64,000 nt of DNA from Chelonoidis abingdonii (taxonomy: Eukaryota; Chordata; Testudines; Testudinidae). The stretch's first letter is position 1. Every line of letters begins with the position of its first letter. This document shows positions 1 to 12,678 of this stretch, piece by piece. Under the pieces are notes generated by a model, which worked only from the letters and a program-made list of their open reading frames with translations, had not been told where the DNA came from and searched no databases. Made by a program: the position numbers and the translations under genes. Where the stretch lies: the NCBI RefSeq assembly GCF_003597395.2, contig NC_133776.1, forward strand, positions 35,952,000-36,015,999. Reading direction: 5' to 3'.

Positions 1-79
1 GGCTGAAGTTCATAACCTCTTCTTCAGAGTTACAGACAACCTCCATTCCCAAGGTGTCCATAACTCTAAGGTTGTACTG
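1..79. mobile_element. End of Tc1/mariner-like MITE, cut by window edge
   Basis: The sequence ends in gttgtactg followed by TA at 80-81. On the other strand it starts CAGTACAACCTTAGAGTTA, matching the terminal repeats of the complete copy at 5183-5500. The shared inner segment (acaacctccattcc, gtgtccataactc) also matches. The left half lies outside the window. Confidence 0.65.
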
Positions 80-1639
80 TACTGGATAGTTGGCTAACAA
101 ATATCAATACACTTCTTGCCCTGCACATAAAAATACAGAAATAACAGTTCCTACTGTAGATCTACATTCGCCTAACTCAGTCCATCTTGACAGAAAAACT
201 GGACTCTTAGTTATTTTCTTGCCCTTCTGGAATACCAAAAAGGAACTAAAAGAAAGTCAGTTCTGCAACCTTCACAGCAAAAATTGTTACAATGCTAACT
301 TTCAAAAAGAAAACATCTAACGCTCTAAAGAAGAGACACGCAAGTGACGAAGAGCCAAAGTAAAGATTTAAAAAACCAACTGTGAAATGTAACTATATAT
401 AAATGTTGGTTGCTGTTCTGAGAAACTCAATTCTCCCTTACAGAAAACTTACAAAAAGAACAAAGTTCAGTCCTTTTGTAAGGATTCCAAACCACAGATA
501 GATAAAATTTGGTAGGAGTTTTCCAGCAATTCTTTTAGTAACCTACAGTCCTGAAAAGATCAAACAGGACATAACTCCTTTGATACAGACTGTCTCATAA
601 TAGTTTTTGTTCTCTGAGCTCATCTACCTGCCCTGTAAAGTCAATAAGTCTCTCAGTAACTACAACAGAAATGAATTGTTGATACAGATTTTAAACCCCT
701 GGCAGAGTCTGGTGGCTTCTCCTCTGAGGTACTGTTTTACTTTAATCCAGCCTAGATGATTAGAATCAAGGAATTTGGAATACTTCTCAATGTACAATGG
801 AAGTGTTCGGTTAAAGGATCAATATAATAAAAAGTAGAATGCCACTTTTGGTTTTACTGAGTTGCAAATTGTCTAAAGTCGGCACATGCACCTTCCTGAA
901 AACTAACCAACACAGTTTTATTTCTCCAAGGAAAAACAGTCTACCCTTTTGTTTAGTTATTCTGTTCTCAGTTTTAAATTCACAGACAGTTACAAAACAG
1001 GAAGAACTATTTGACTTTTTCTTACTCAGTTCAATATTAAATAAGGTTTTTGGAAGACTAACATCTCAAAGATTGTCCCTAGCTCTTGTGAGATATATAA
1101 CTACACAGCAGCATATTTTAATTTATTAGGCTCCTTAGGTTTTCACTGAGTGTAAGCCATTCAGAAACCACCTCATTATCGGCTCTCAGTAAAACACGTT
1201 ATCTGTCCTTCACTCTAGATTTCTCTGCAGTTTTCAGTCCCACCACGACTGCTTGCTCAGATTGTTATTTAGGAACTATGACTATTCTGGTTCCAGAAAG
1301 GATAATATCTTAACTAACTATTTCTTGGTCTCAACTCGAGTTAAGAAGGTGTTGACTGAGTCCTACGTTGTTTGTTTCCACTTGAGCTGAAACTTGACCA
1401 TACAGAACATCTGCACTATCAAGACTAACTCCAACAAAGATTATCCTTGAATAACTTTTTTATGGTCAGAACAAATTTCCTCTGCACAGTATACAAAGTT
1501 GTTTGACCTTTGTTTTAGGATATGTATTTTATTGAACATTAGGAAAAGAAGTTTTCCAAATTTTTTCAACATAGTTCACTTAATAAAAAGCAAACTTGTT
1601 CACCTGTTACGTTTGTCCATCATGGAAGAGAAGCGATGA

Positions 1640-1935
1640 TCTTGGTGGGAATTGTCACTCTGGTGTTTATGTGGTCTCTGTCTGGTGAGTAAATGGACTG
1701 GAGCCAGGCTTGTAGGACATGTTGCAAGGATGCCACAAGACGTTCCAGCAAACGCTGTTCTCCGGCTGGCTTATAACATCTGGGATAAAATTCCACCAAC
1801 CAAGGGGTGGAGGCAGCCCAGAGGCAGACCCCCTATTACATGGGTTCATCAAGTCTGTTCCAGTGTTGGACTCTCAGGCCATCAAAATTTTGCGGCTGCG
1901 CAGGAATGGACCAAACGGTGAATGATTGCTATGGC
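1640..1935 (+). pseudogene. LINE reverse transcriptase C-terminal remnant
   Basis: An open frame of 89 codons (1652-1921) includes VGHVARMPQDVPANAVL and GWRQPRGRPPITWV, the pattern at the C-terminal end of many non-LTR retrotransposon polyproteins (GHV-R, then G-R-RPRGRP-W). No RT catalytic domain is nearby, so this is a 5'-truncated copy. The exact clade is not resolved. Confidence 0.6.
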
Positions 1936-2254
1936 TGACTGTCTGGCTAAGCGCTGAAGAAAGAGGAGGAGGCAGCGGTGACAGCTTGTAGGCAATGTAG
2001 GTGAAGTCTGGTGAATGGGTTGTAACACGATGCCATGTGGCCTAGCAGGGAAAGCCAGACTCTGAGGAGGTTTGTGGACAGAAAGTGACTTCCCTTATCC
2101 AATTGTTCATAGTCTGGAGCACAAGGATAACAGCTGTGCACATTCAGACCAACGGACACTACGACTGCTAGAAATCTATGAACTCAGGCACATGGTGCAC
2201 ATGTGTACTCAAGTGCAGAATACATACAGGGACAAGCACTTGAAGATACAAAAC

Positions 2255-5010
2255 AAAGTTATTAACTTATTCTGTAACTGTTGTTCTTCTAGATGCATTG
2301 TACATTCCATTTCATGTGTGGGCAAATCCACTGCACCAAAGTCAAAGATTGTTCCCATAGCAGTACCCCTCAGGACAGCGCATGCACCCTCTACTGCCTT
2401 GTTCTGCTGCATGATGGCAAAAAGCGTAAAGCTGCCTCAGAACCCTCTCAGTTCCTTCTTACCAGTCGGATTCAGATATAGAGGGGAAAGAGGACGGGTT
2501 GTGCAATGGGTGCGTGCAACACATCTTGAAGAACAGTTAAGATTAGTAACCATTTTTTCTTCTTCGAGTGATTGCACATGTCCATTCTATTTCAGGAACA
2601 CTGATGGAACTAATTGATAGGCCTTGTTTCAAGCAGAACAAGTAATCCAAAACATGTTGGAGAGAGACCTGAACTGGCAAAACACCCTTTCTGCTTTGAC
2701 TATAAGGAGAATCATTTCCTCTTCAAACAGATAAGCATATCAAGTAGATGCCTTTCTACTATTCCTGAAAACATTTTTCACATTCCCCAAACACACTTCC
2801 TCTTGAGGCATTAACTAAGGAGCATCCAGGCCATAAAATGGAGATCAGTTAGGTTGAGATGTAGCAAGCAACTGTGGTCCTAGGAGCTCAGGTCAGATTC
2901 TGGAGATAGAATCAAAGCAGCCCTGGCTAAGAACAGCAGCAGATTGCAGAAACAATCCTGGCGAGACCATGACAGTGTTATGAAGATCATGTGAGCATGA
3001 ACCTTCTAGATCTTGACCAACAGAACAACTGGAATTGGAGGGGTAGGCATACAGAAGTTGTATTTCCAAAGCAGCAGGAAAGCATCCATCAGAGATACCT
3101 GATTGGCACTTTCTTTTGAGACCAGTAGCAAATAGGTCTACTAAGTGATGGATCCCCCCAGCTGTTCTGAACATCAGGAAGGCGGAAGGCTGAGATGTAT
3201 TGTATTGGTGATACAAAACTCCCAAAGATGTATTGCCGCTTCACAAAGATGATCTGATCTGGCCCCTCCCTGCCTGTTCAAGAAGAACATTTCAGCATTG
3301 CTGTCCAGGAGGACTTGTAGAGTCTCTCCTTTGATTTGAAGGGCCTGAAGAATAGCCTTCAACTCCCCACATGTCTATGTGGATATCCAAATCCTGTTGA
3401 GACAACTGATCTTGAGTTCATAGGTTTCTTGGTCAGTTCCCCAACTTAGAGAGGAAGTACCTGTAACTAGAGTCAAATGTGGGTAAGGGAAGGGTGAAGG
3501 GAACTCCCATACATGCATTGGCTGGATCCAGTGAGGCTACTATTCTTGCACGAACTCAAATCAGCATGTCCAGTGGGTGACGAGCCAGAGTACACTGACT
3601 TTAACCATCTCTGCAACTTTCTGAGATGAAGTCTGACATGACAAACCATAAACATGCAGGAGTCCAAGTTGTCCTAGTAGTCTTACGTACTTTCTTACTG
3701 TTGTGAGCAGATGGGTTTTGAGATCTATATAAGTTTCAATGTCTGGAATCTGGCTTGCAGCAGGAACACCCTGGCTAGGATTGCCCCTATATAAATTCTA
3801 TTCTCTGAACTGGAGAGAAGACTGACTTTTCCTCATTGACTAAAAGACCTAGAATACTGAAAAGGGATCAGATCCTGCATAGACTGAGTTCTACTTAAAA
3901 CTTGGATTGACCTTTTACCAGCCAGTTGTCCAAGAAAATACATGCACTCATATCTTCTTTAGGAATGCAGCCACTACTCCCGTACATTTTGTGAATACTC
4001 AAGGGGAAGGAGACAGATTGAAGGGCAAGAATAGAAACTGATAATGGATGTTGTTGACCAGAAATTTTAGGAATCTCTTGAGGTTTTGATGGATTGACAC
4101 ATTAAAATATGCATCTGTCAAGTTGAGGACAGCATATCAGTCCCCCGGATCCTGGACACTAGAGTGATCATGTGAAACCTTATTTTCTTTATATATTTGT
4201 TCAAATTTCACAAGCCCAGGATGGATCTGATACTTTCTTTTGCCTTTGTCTTCTCTAGCAGAGCCACATCTCAGCTCTTTCAAGGAAAGATCCTATCTTT
4301 TGTGCTTCTTTCTCAGCACCAAAGAAGAGAATTGGTACCAATGTTCAGAAGCAATATCTATAGGGCAAGCCTCACTGATGCCGAAGTACCTGGTGCCCAA
4401 CCCAAGAAGGAAGGTTCAGAAGCCAGATCTAGGACAGCCTTTATGGGAACATGGTGCAGTCTCACGTCCCCGTCCTCCTTCGTGCAGTGTTTGAAGTCTC
4501 TGCAAAACTGGCATTGGTCTCGCATGTGACCCTCAGTGGGGTACTTCAGGCAGGGTCATGCTCCAGCACAGATTTCTTGCAGCCAGCACACAGCTTAAAA
4601 CTGTACAGACCAATGCGTACCCTGGTACCAGATGTTGATACCCCATAAATAAGAGACACCCCACATTCCAAGAAAAAACAACAAAAAGATCTTATACTAA
4701 TCTAATAGTAACAAATACTAATTAACTATTTACAGAAACAGAAGATAAATTGCCAGTGAAGGGAGAAACTTGCAGAAGCAAATTGATGTGCTCTGACTAC
4801 TGATCACAGGCCATCAGAACAAATGGAGGGAGATCTGGGGCAGCTGCACCTGTCATACCATCACGCAGCAACATGAGGCAGTGGAGAATGTATAAATTGC
4901 CCCACAGGTTCTGCATTAAAGGGAAAATCTCCAACTCTGGGCACACACACATCTCAAGTGGAATGGACATGTGCAAATCACTAGAAACTGAATGTCTGTA
5001 CACAAATTAA
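2255..5010 (-). mobile_element. Degenerate DIRS1-like retrotransposon with inverted terminal repeats
   Basis: The left end (about 2255-2480) and right end (about 4780-5010) are inverted copies of one terminal sequence: the left has ctgttgttcttctagatgca, and the right read backwards has gcacatgtccattccacttg at the matching place. Between them the minus strand shows DIRS-type polymerase remains (separate entry). Inverted terminal repeats plus this polymerase type are the hallmark of DIRS1-like elements, which integrate with a tyrosine recombinase. A second piece of the same terminus (2513-2600) lies just inside the left end. Confidence 0.65.
2893..4190 (-). pseudogene. DIRS-type RT / RNase H remains
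   Basis: Minus-strand pieces in coding order: RT-like sequence in 4190-3900 (a broken frame with Phe/Leu-rich RT core residues), a linker frame at 3667-3473 (LRKLQRWLKSVYSG), an RNase H-like frame at 3362-3174 (ILQALQ, then FFLNRQGGARSDHLCEAA and LWEFCITN) and the following frame at 3225-2893 (VDLFATGLKRKCQ, LLYAYP). Frames change repeatedly and stops interrupt them, so it is inactive. Assignment is by motif pattern, not a search. Confidence 0.6.
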
Positions 5011-5098
5011 AACAGCTTGATATTTATTCATCAAACTAGAAGACCAAGGTATTAAAAAGCTTAGCTATTGTCAGAAAAACAGGAAGATCATTGTAAGA

Positions 5099-5547
5099 CA
5101 GTGGTTTTCATACTTTTTTCATTTGTGGACCCCTAAAAAATTTTGAATGAAGATGCAGAGCCCTTTGGAAATCTTAGGCATACAATAGGACCTCAGAGTT
5201 ACAAACACCAGAGTTATGAACTGACCAGTCCACTACACACCTCATTTGGAACTGGAAGTACACAATCAGGCAGCAGTTAAGGCAAAAAAAAATGCAAATA
5301 CAGTACTGTGTTAAACGTAAATGACTAAAAAAAGGGAAAGCAGCATTTTTCTTCTGCATATTAAAGTCTCAAAGCTGTACTATCAGTGTTCAGTTGTAAA
5401 CTTTTGAAAGAACAACCATAACATTTTGTTCAGCGATACAAACATTTCAGAGTTACAACCAACCTCCATTCCTGAGGTGTTCATAACTCAGATTCTACTG
5501 TAGTCTGCAGACCCCAGGGTCCGCAGACCACAGGTTGAAAACCACTG
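5099..5547. mobile_element. hAT-type MITE carrying a nested MITE
   Basis: It starts cagtggttttcatac and ends gttgaaaaccactg, the CAGTGGTT terminal inverted repeat typical of hAT/Charlie-like elements. The inner sequence mirrors gtggacccc with ccgcagacc. The flanks (ttgtaaga and aataagag) are only loosely similar, so the 8-bp target duplication is eroded. A second element occupies 5183-5500. Confidence 0.7.
5183..5500. mobile_element. Tc1/mariner-like MITE, TA target site
   Basis: The left end CAATAGGACCTCAGAGTTA and the right end read backwards CAGTAGAATCTGAGTTATG form a terminal inverted repeat. TA dinucleotides flank both sides (5181-5182, 5501-5502). About 318 bp, noncoding. It is inserted in the hAT MITE, so it is the younger of the two. 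Confidence 0.7.
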
Positions 5548-5559
5548 AATAAGAGTCAT

Positions 5560-8500
5560 TTGTGATGTATTAAGTAGTTTGAACATCTGAAAATGCAAGG
5601 AATTTTTCTTTTTAGTGAAACGTGAAAATTAGAAAAGGAGATGTTCAAGTCAAACATACGCTCTACGGAGATGTGGCTGCAGAAAAATTGCACAGTGAGG
5701 TAGCCACAAAATCAGCACAAAACAGAAATGAACAGCCAGAATGTTTTATTTTCATAATATAAAACTTAAAGATGGAGGATGTTACTGTCATCACAAATTG
5801 TTATTTTAAAATGTCACAGAAGATTCAGATTTCTATTTATAAGTACTTATTACATACCAATCCTTTTCTATGTTGTATTTGAAGAAATCTATGATTTAAG
5901 ATTATGGTCAATATAACATTACAATAATGATAATCATAAATGGAAATAAAATGTAAGAATAAATCACCTAAAAACAACATATAAAAGTAATCTCGGACAA
6001 TCTTTAGGACAATATACAACTATCATTTTAATTTATTGAGACTATAGCCATTCTAAAATTAGTAATATGAACAATCTACACAGCGGCTTCTATTATGGAA
6101 TACCACGCCTAAGCATTGTATGTCAGTTTGATAATACAAATTAAAACAGATATATACAAAAATAAAATACCCTTTTAAAATCTCAGATAAATAAACCTAG
6201 CATTCATTTTGTAGCAATAAACAACCCTCATTTTTGCACTAGAAATTTCTAATGCTTTTAGAAAACACTATGTAACTGAACTCTTTGTACAGGCTGGCGA
6301 GATACCAAGACAGAACTATACAAAGGGACCAAAATTCTCTCTCTTTTAAAATCCTGATAGGCTTATTTCTCCAACTAATAGGACATTAACTGCAACACCA
6401 CCTTTCAACCAAACTGCAGAGCAATAACAACAGTAGCAGAAGAAAGAGAAATAAAGATATAGAAATTAAGGTAGCTTTAAATTCAGATTAAGTGGTACCT
6501 GTCTTTACATCTATCTATCCGTTTCCAATTATATGATTTAATCTTTACCTGTGTTAAGTGGCTGTTTCACCATCCATGTAATTGTAAACAGCAGAGAATT
6601 ACATGCTTTTAGGAAATGCACATCCTTTGAAAGGGCAGTGCTTATTCGGGCTCATTATTCTTCAAGTTAATTGACAGGGAAGAACATCCTAATTGCTCGT
6701 TATCACTTTAAATGTACTCAGTGTCTTGTGGCAGGGTCTAAGGAGACATACAGAGCATGCAGCTGCATATTACTGATTTTTGGAACGGAAATCTCTGCGC
6801 TTACACAGACAGGTAACTGGAATATTTACATTTTAAGAAAAATTCTTTTTTAAATACTGTAAGTTTTTAGCTTTAAACATCTTTAGTTCTTCAAATTTAA
6901 TGGTAGATTAAATAATAAAAATGAAGAAAATCTTACTGCCAGTGTATGCAGCGGGTGCTTGTCCAAGTTGCTGGAAGAAAAGGGATGCTTGTCCCTTTAA
7001 AGGCTCCCTCCGCAACTGGTAGCAGAGGGAGAGGAAAGAGAAAGTTTATCTGGTTAACCTTCATATGAGACAAGAGCTACAGGGTCCCAGCAACAGGGTA
7101 GATGGAACAAGGTCGGAAAGGGGGAAGGCTGATGGCAGCCCCTCCAAACAGGTAGAAATGATCAAGACTGCGTACTTTATTGCTAGGTATTCCCAGGTAT
7201 TTGAAGTTAATATTTTAAGACATAAAATTGTGGCCTAATTAAACTACATCTATTGCCGCCTGTCTTTCTTCCAGTATGGCTGGACAATAAAAATAATGTT
7301 GTAAAAACAATACAAAGACAAAACAATACTAAAATAAGTTCTACAAGACAGAGTTGTATTGGACGCAATACATGGTGTTTCCCATGTTTTACACATCTAT
7401 GATTATTCACAACTAAAATTAGCATTAAAACACTAAGAAGGGGACACTGCCATAGTCTGATAAACGTTGCTGTCTCAAGCTAAAGTTTAAAAATGTGCCT
7501 TGCCATGCCAAAGCTATCTACCAGTCAGACACCTCATGCCTCAGATACAATCTGAATTCTTTCTCTCTCTCCTGTCTCGTCAAAGGGCATTCTCCAAATA
7601 AGAATAAATTACCTCTTACAGTTGAAAATTTATCTTTGTCAAAACCCGATGTAATATAACAAAATGGTGGTGGTGGTGGAGGAGGAGGATATAGGTTGTT
7701 AACCTGCAGTGATGCCGGTTATTTAAAGATTGTTGAAGGTGTTTCAAGCTGATTTAACAACTTCTTTCTGAAGTACGTATTAAATTATTATTTATTTCTA
7801 TTACCATCGTTTTGTCTTGGTTATTATAGATTGAACTCACTTTGTGACAGTGCAAATACAAACAAATGTTTTAAAAAAATGACATCCCACACTATATATC
7901 TCTTCTGCAGCAAGATTAAAATTAATGTATGTCCAAATCTTTTTATAGTAATATGTAAGAATCTCATAGTATTTGCCATGGTTTCATTTTTACAGCATGA
8001 CTTATAAATCCACTCCAGTATGAGAAAATACAGATTTAAGTCCACACCTCCTAAAACACTATTTATTCATTAGCTATCTATAGCTTTCTATTTATAATAA
8101 TGGTCCAATAGCAGTAGGATTATTTATAATTCTGAATCCTTAGAGATATGTGAAGAAACAAGACATTTTTAAGAGCCGTAATTTTCATTTATAATAGAAA
8201 CAGCAGTTTTCAGTTTCCTCTCACTAGCAACACCACAAAATAAAACTGATAGGAGAGCATATACCATTATTAGTTATGCAGCTTATTTCAAAAGATTAAA
8301 ACTAAAATAAAGTGAATTTTACTTTAGACGTGTCTTTACAATGAAACACAGAATACCCATCACTAAAGCTTTTCTCAAACCCCCCCCCCCAAATCCATAT
8401 ACTGTTTAATGCTACAATATAGTGCTGTGTATTGGTTTCTTTAGTTTGTTTTTAACTCCAGAAAGAAGGATCTGCAGTAGCTGATTTTGTGATTTTCTGG

Positions 8501-8580
8501 TAATTAGATTATTATATTGATTAGCTGAATATCAGTGCTGTAATAAAATATCAGAGCAAAAAAAACTACAACAATATATA
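5560..8580. other. AT-rich intronic or downstream stretch without recognisable genes
   Basis: Open frames here are all under 75 codons and end at random stops. A GGT/GGA triplet run sits at 7667-7690 and an 11-base C run at 8380-8390. No repeat family, RNA gene or exon was recognised, and the missing RHBDD1 last exon is not visible here. Confidence 0.6.
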
Positions 8581-8584
8581 AAGG

Positions 8585-8750
8585 CTTATGAGGCAATGTC
8601 TTGTATTGGACCAACTTCTGTGGATGAGACACAAGCTTTCAAGCTTACACAGAGTTCTTTCTTAGGTCCTGACCAGGCCAGTAAAAGATATTACCTCATC
8701 CAACTCATCTCTCTAATCTCCTGGGACCAACATGGCTACAACAGCAATGT
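8585..8750 (+). repeat. Dispersed retroelement tail ('ggaccaacttctg' family)
   Basis: Shares its layout with 24940-25150: ggaccaacttctg, a diverged copy of ggtgaaagacaagcttt (here ggatgagacacaagcttt), then ctcatc, taatctcctgggaccaacat and ggctacaaca. The last part resembles the Penelope-like tail (gactaacacggctacc). Probably the 3' tail of another Penelope-like family; noncoding. Confidence 0.5.
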
Positions 8751-8869
8751 ATATACACAAACTTGGCAGGATTCCGTTTAATCTTATGGATACATGGATT
8801 TCAACTGATTCACTGACACTGATCAAAAAACCCCCAAACAAACAGCTATCAGTTAACATGTGTAGCCTC

Positions 8870-9400
8870 CCTCCACACCTTGCACCTACACAAATCGGGT
8901 GTCCCTCAGCGAGCCCTCCGTAGCCCTGCTGCCATGGGGCTGAGGGAGCAGGGCTGTCCAAGCAGGGTTGCAAAGGGGTCACCCAGGTGAGACAATCGAT
9001 CCCTGCAGGCACAAGATTGGAGAAGAGAGTGGTCCTAGTGGGCAGAGGAGAGACTCCTGGCCAGGACTGCAAGGAAGATGATGAAGAGCCCCTGGGTGAG
9101 AGAAGAGGTCACCCCACTACTGAACAGCTCCATCCCTGGGCAGGAGTCATTCAGCAGTGGGGTGGCCTCCTCTGCTTTGCCCTGCCAGGACCACAGCCTT
9201 CCTCACACCTTGCGCCTGCATTGATCCAATGTCACCAGTCCCGCACACTTGCAGGGAGCCCTCTGTCACAGCCCTGCTCCCTCACTCACCAGCCAGGAAT
9301 GCAAGGGCCATCCTCAGGCAGAGGAGTGGCCTCCCCTGCAGCCAGGGGCTCATCCTCCATAGAATCCTGGCCAGGGTTTCTATGGTACATGGCCAAGAAC
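8870..9400. repeat. GC-rich imperfect internal duplication
   Basis: Segments about 330 bp apart repeat: cacaccttgcacctacac near 8876 and cacaccttgcgcctgcat near 9206, both followed by an agccctc(c/t)gt block and a gccctgct block. The open frames here (up to 182 codons, 9157-9705) come from GC-rich composition and match nothing I know. Confidence 0.4.
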
Positions 9401-9999
9401 ATAGCTTTCCCTACGCTTTACGCATGCATGTCTTGGGACCTTTGGCCACACAGGGTGTTCTCTGCAACCCCAGTGTCAGCTATGCACTTATCCTAACATT
9501 TACCCTATCCCTCCTTAATTTCCAATGCTGTAACAATAGTTACAATCAATTATTTTTTAAAAAATCTGTGGTGTTGAAATTGCCAAAAAAAATTTTAAAA
9601 AAATCAAATTCTACCAAACCTACATATAGACCCCTCTTTTTTAAATTAAAGACTTATGATCAGATACTGACACATTTACTCACATTAAATAATACCTTAC
9701 TTTGAGAATAGCCTCTGATTTTAATAGAGCTACTTGCAGAGTAAGATGTTACTTGACATAAGGATATCAGACTCTGGTCCTTTATGTGTAATTCATAATA
9801 TAGCACATGGCCATTTGTGTAGTTTAATCAACTTTGCCTTCTTGGGAATATGCATTATGATTTTATCTTAAGGAATAAGACAGAATTGTTTTAATAAATT
9901 TGGAATACTTGAGGTTTTTTCCAACATTCTCCTAAGAGTTGGATGACATCAAATGGAGCCTGAATTAAGTCTATTACCTATACAGAGAAGACAGAATAT

Positions 10000-10145
10000 T
10001 ATTATTCCCATTTTGCATATAAGCAATTAAGGTGTAGAGAGCTTGAATGACTTGCCTAAGATAACACAGGAAGTCTATAAAAGAGCTCGGAATTGAAACT
10101 AGATTTCCTGAGTACCAATGCAGTCTCAACTACAAGACCATCCCT
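10000..10145 (-). repeat. MIR-type SINE
   Basis: Reads ttattattcccattttgc, then gcttgaatgacttgcctaag, acacag and ggaattgaaactagat, which is the reverse complement of the MIR core and tRNA-like part. Old and diverged, noncoding. Confidence 0.7.
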
Positions 10146-10499
10146 ATTCTTTTTTCCTGAGAGAGAACAGAAGAATTGAAGAGCCCAAAGACTTAGCAAG
10201 ATTCAAAAAAGAACTGGACAATTTAAATGGATAAAAATAAACCAGAGTTTTAATAGTTTAATGCCAATTAATCTCATGCTTCAGGATTTAAAATAATGTA
10301 ACAATTAGGGATTAGGATTAAACCTAATATGGGGGAGGGACGAGATTAACACAGGATATCTGCCTATTGAGAGATTTCTTCCACCCTTCTTTGAAGAATC
10401 TTGGCATTAGTGATGGTCAGAGACAGGACATTAGTTCTAGATAGACCTCAGGTATGATCCAGTATGTCAAAAATGCCTATATTCCTAAAACTGAGCCAT

Positions 10500-10595
10500 C
10501 ATACTTCAGGGGTAAAATCCTGGCCTCAGTGAAGGCAACTGCAAAACTCCCATTGACTTCAATGGGGCCAGGTTTTCACCATAGGTGTTTTCATT
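10500..10595. repeat. Old dispersed amniote repeat fragment
   Basis: Contains taaaatcctggcctca, actcccattgacttcaatgg and ggccaggttttcacc, a phrase common in old L3/CR1-like sauropsid repeats. Related phrases occur near 30975-31085 and 55670-55750. Confidence 0.35.
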
Positions 10596-11660
10596 CAGAG
10601 TCCACAATCTTCTCAATCTTCTATTCCTTTTTATATTTCATTTTGAGATGTTATTATTTTGACTAGAAGAAAACTATGATCTTGTCAACACTTCCCTTGA
10701 AGTTAATCTGATCAATAATGTTCTCAGGCATAAGAAACAGTCATTGTCTTTAGATTCAGAGACTTCTGAAGTGCAAGCAGAGAGAGGAGGAGATTTCAAT
10801 GTCCTTTGGAAAGTAGATTCCCCTGTTGAAGCAGGAATTAAATAGAAGACAAGACTTCAAACCTGACACCAAGGAGCCAAGGATTCAGGGGAGAGAGAGA
10901 TGGATGTTGTGTTTCTTTGATTTTTGAGAGAATTTTCTTGGGGGTAAGGAAGCCTGCCAATAAGGAGGAAACACTGGTCTTGTGCATGTTTGCAGATATA
11001 TAGGCGTGACCTAAGAGGCATCCAAGGAAGATTCCTGAAAGACACTGCCTCTTCCATAAGCAGATATCCACCTAGTTGAGAACATGGGGGAAGAGGAGGA
11101 TCTGCTTTGGAGGAAGATATACTTTGGAGAATGAGCTCAAGGAGAGATTAAAATGTATGTCAACTCAAAAATGCTATTTGAGATGAAAAAATTACCTCAC
11201 GTTTTAGCTGAATTTAAAGGGGAAGGTAATGGCTGTAGGAGCCAATGAAGTTGGTTGGAGCAGGGAGGGAAGGGTAATGGGAGCCTGTTCTGTACAACAG
11301 AGCTGCTTCTGTAAGTTGGTGAGCTGAATGGGAGATAGAGGAGCTTCCTGCAATCTAACCTTGGGACGTAGGTGGTCACTGGAGGGCTAAAGGAAACCAA
11401 CAACTGACAGAGATTGTGTAAAAATGACAGACTGTACATTTCATACCCCTTGTGCCAGCATTTTTCTTAACCATCTTGGGAAGGCACAGAAAACTAGCTG
11501 GGTGCTTCTTACTGTACTTCTGGGGGGAAGCAAACAGCTGCAATTGCTCTCCAAGAAAAGTTGTTCAAGTCACTGGTGTAGCAAAGAGCCATTACTTTCC
11601 TCTGCAGCAGGAAAACAGCAGGATGACAAGTCATGCCTATTCCCCTACTGGAAAGGCAGC

Positions 11661-12678
11661 CCTGGGGGAATTCTGTGCCACTGAACATGCGCAGAATTCA
11701 TATGACCTGCAGACTTTTTATCTCCTCAGAAAATATATTCTGCCGGCAAGGCACTGCAGTTACACCTTTCACCCACCAGGGGCTGCTGCAGTGCCAGAAT
11801 AAAGGTAGCTGGCTCATCACTCATCGGCCGTAGAAGTCAGCAGCCAATAGGGAGAAAGCGCAGCGCCCTGCCTGCAGGGCTAGGACGGTGGGGAGGCACT
11901 GGATATGGGGAGAGGGACAGACAGAATGGGCCACATAGGGGTTTTGGGGGGGGTCACATAGACTGGGGTTCAGAAGGGCTAGTGGCAGGGGGAACAGACT
12001 GGAATGGGAGCTGAATGGGAGTGGGGATGCAGGGACACATGGGGATGGGGGAGTGAAGGGCGACACGGAGGCAGGAGAAGCAGGGACACATGAGGATGGG
12101 GATCAGGACCACATGGGGAAGGAAGAGGAGAGGTGGCTGAGTGTGGGTGCAGGGACACATGGGAATGGGGGAGAAGAAGTGTAGGGACATATTGGGACGA
12201 GACAGATGTGCCTGACTGATAGGGAGAGGCTAGGGGTCAGCCAGGGTCTGCATGGGGGAGATTCCTTCCCCTCAACCCAAAACACATCTGTTCCATATTT
12301 CTCCCACCCACACCCAACAACCCTCCAGGTTCACTCCCAGGTGCCTTCCCAGCAATTACTTCCTTCTCCCTCAGCTCCTCCATTACCCCTGGTTCCCCCA
12401 AGCCTTTGCATTGCTTCTTAAGGGTCCAGAAAATATGTTTCCACTTTGTAGTTTAAATGAATTATTACTCAAAGTTCTGTATTCATATGCCTAGTAAGGA
12501 ATCTGTCAAAAAACATTTTCTGGATCTTTTTTGATGCCTGTATTGTTACAGACACAACTTGTTGATAGGTACTTGAAAGAAATTACCAAAATAATTGAAA
12601 CTGGTATGATTATATTGTGTTATTTTGACAAATGAATTTTGCAGAATTTTTAATTTTTTGGCACAGAATCCCCCCAGG
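11661..12678. mobile_element. 1-kb nonautonomous element with CCTGGGGG termini
   Basis: The left end cctgggggaattctgtgcca and the right end read backwards cctggggggattctgtgcca form a terminal inverted repeat of about 20 bp. The interior has a GC-rich part with a minisatellite (12010-12200) and an AT-rich right part ending ttttttggcacagaatcc. No coding sequence. The target duplication is not clear (flanks aaggcagc and aatattgc). Confidence 0.6.
12010..12200. repeat. Degenerate minisatellite, purine-rich strand
   Basis: At least four diverged units around the phrase gcagggacacatggg(g/a)atggggga. The long open frames on the minus strand (11821-12285) are by-products of this C-rich tandem array, not genes. 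Confidence 0.6.

Noticed and set aside
2072..2617. 181-codon open frame
   Set aside because: It runs across the inverted terminus of the DIRS-like element; composition unlike a protein and no family match.
8605..8650. Hammerhead ribozyme in the 'ggaccaacttctg' repeat
   Set aside because: CTGATGA and GAAA are not both present; only the general tail layout is similar.
8987..9705. 169- and 182-codon open frames
   Set aside because: They overlap in different frames over a GC-rich imperfect duplication, with no signature and no splice context.
11821..12494. Pro/Ser-rich frames on both strands
   Set aside because: By-products of the minisatellite in the 1-kb MITE-like element.
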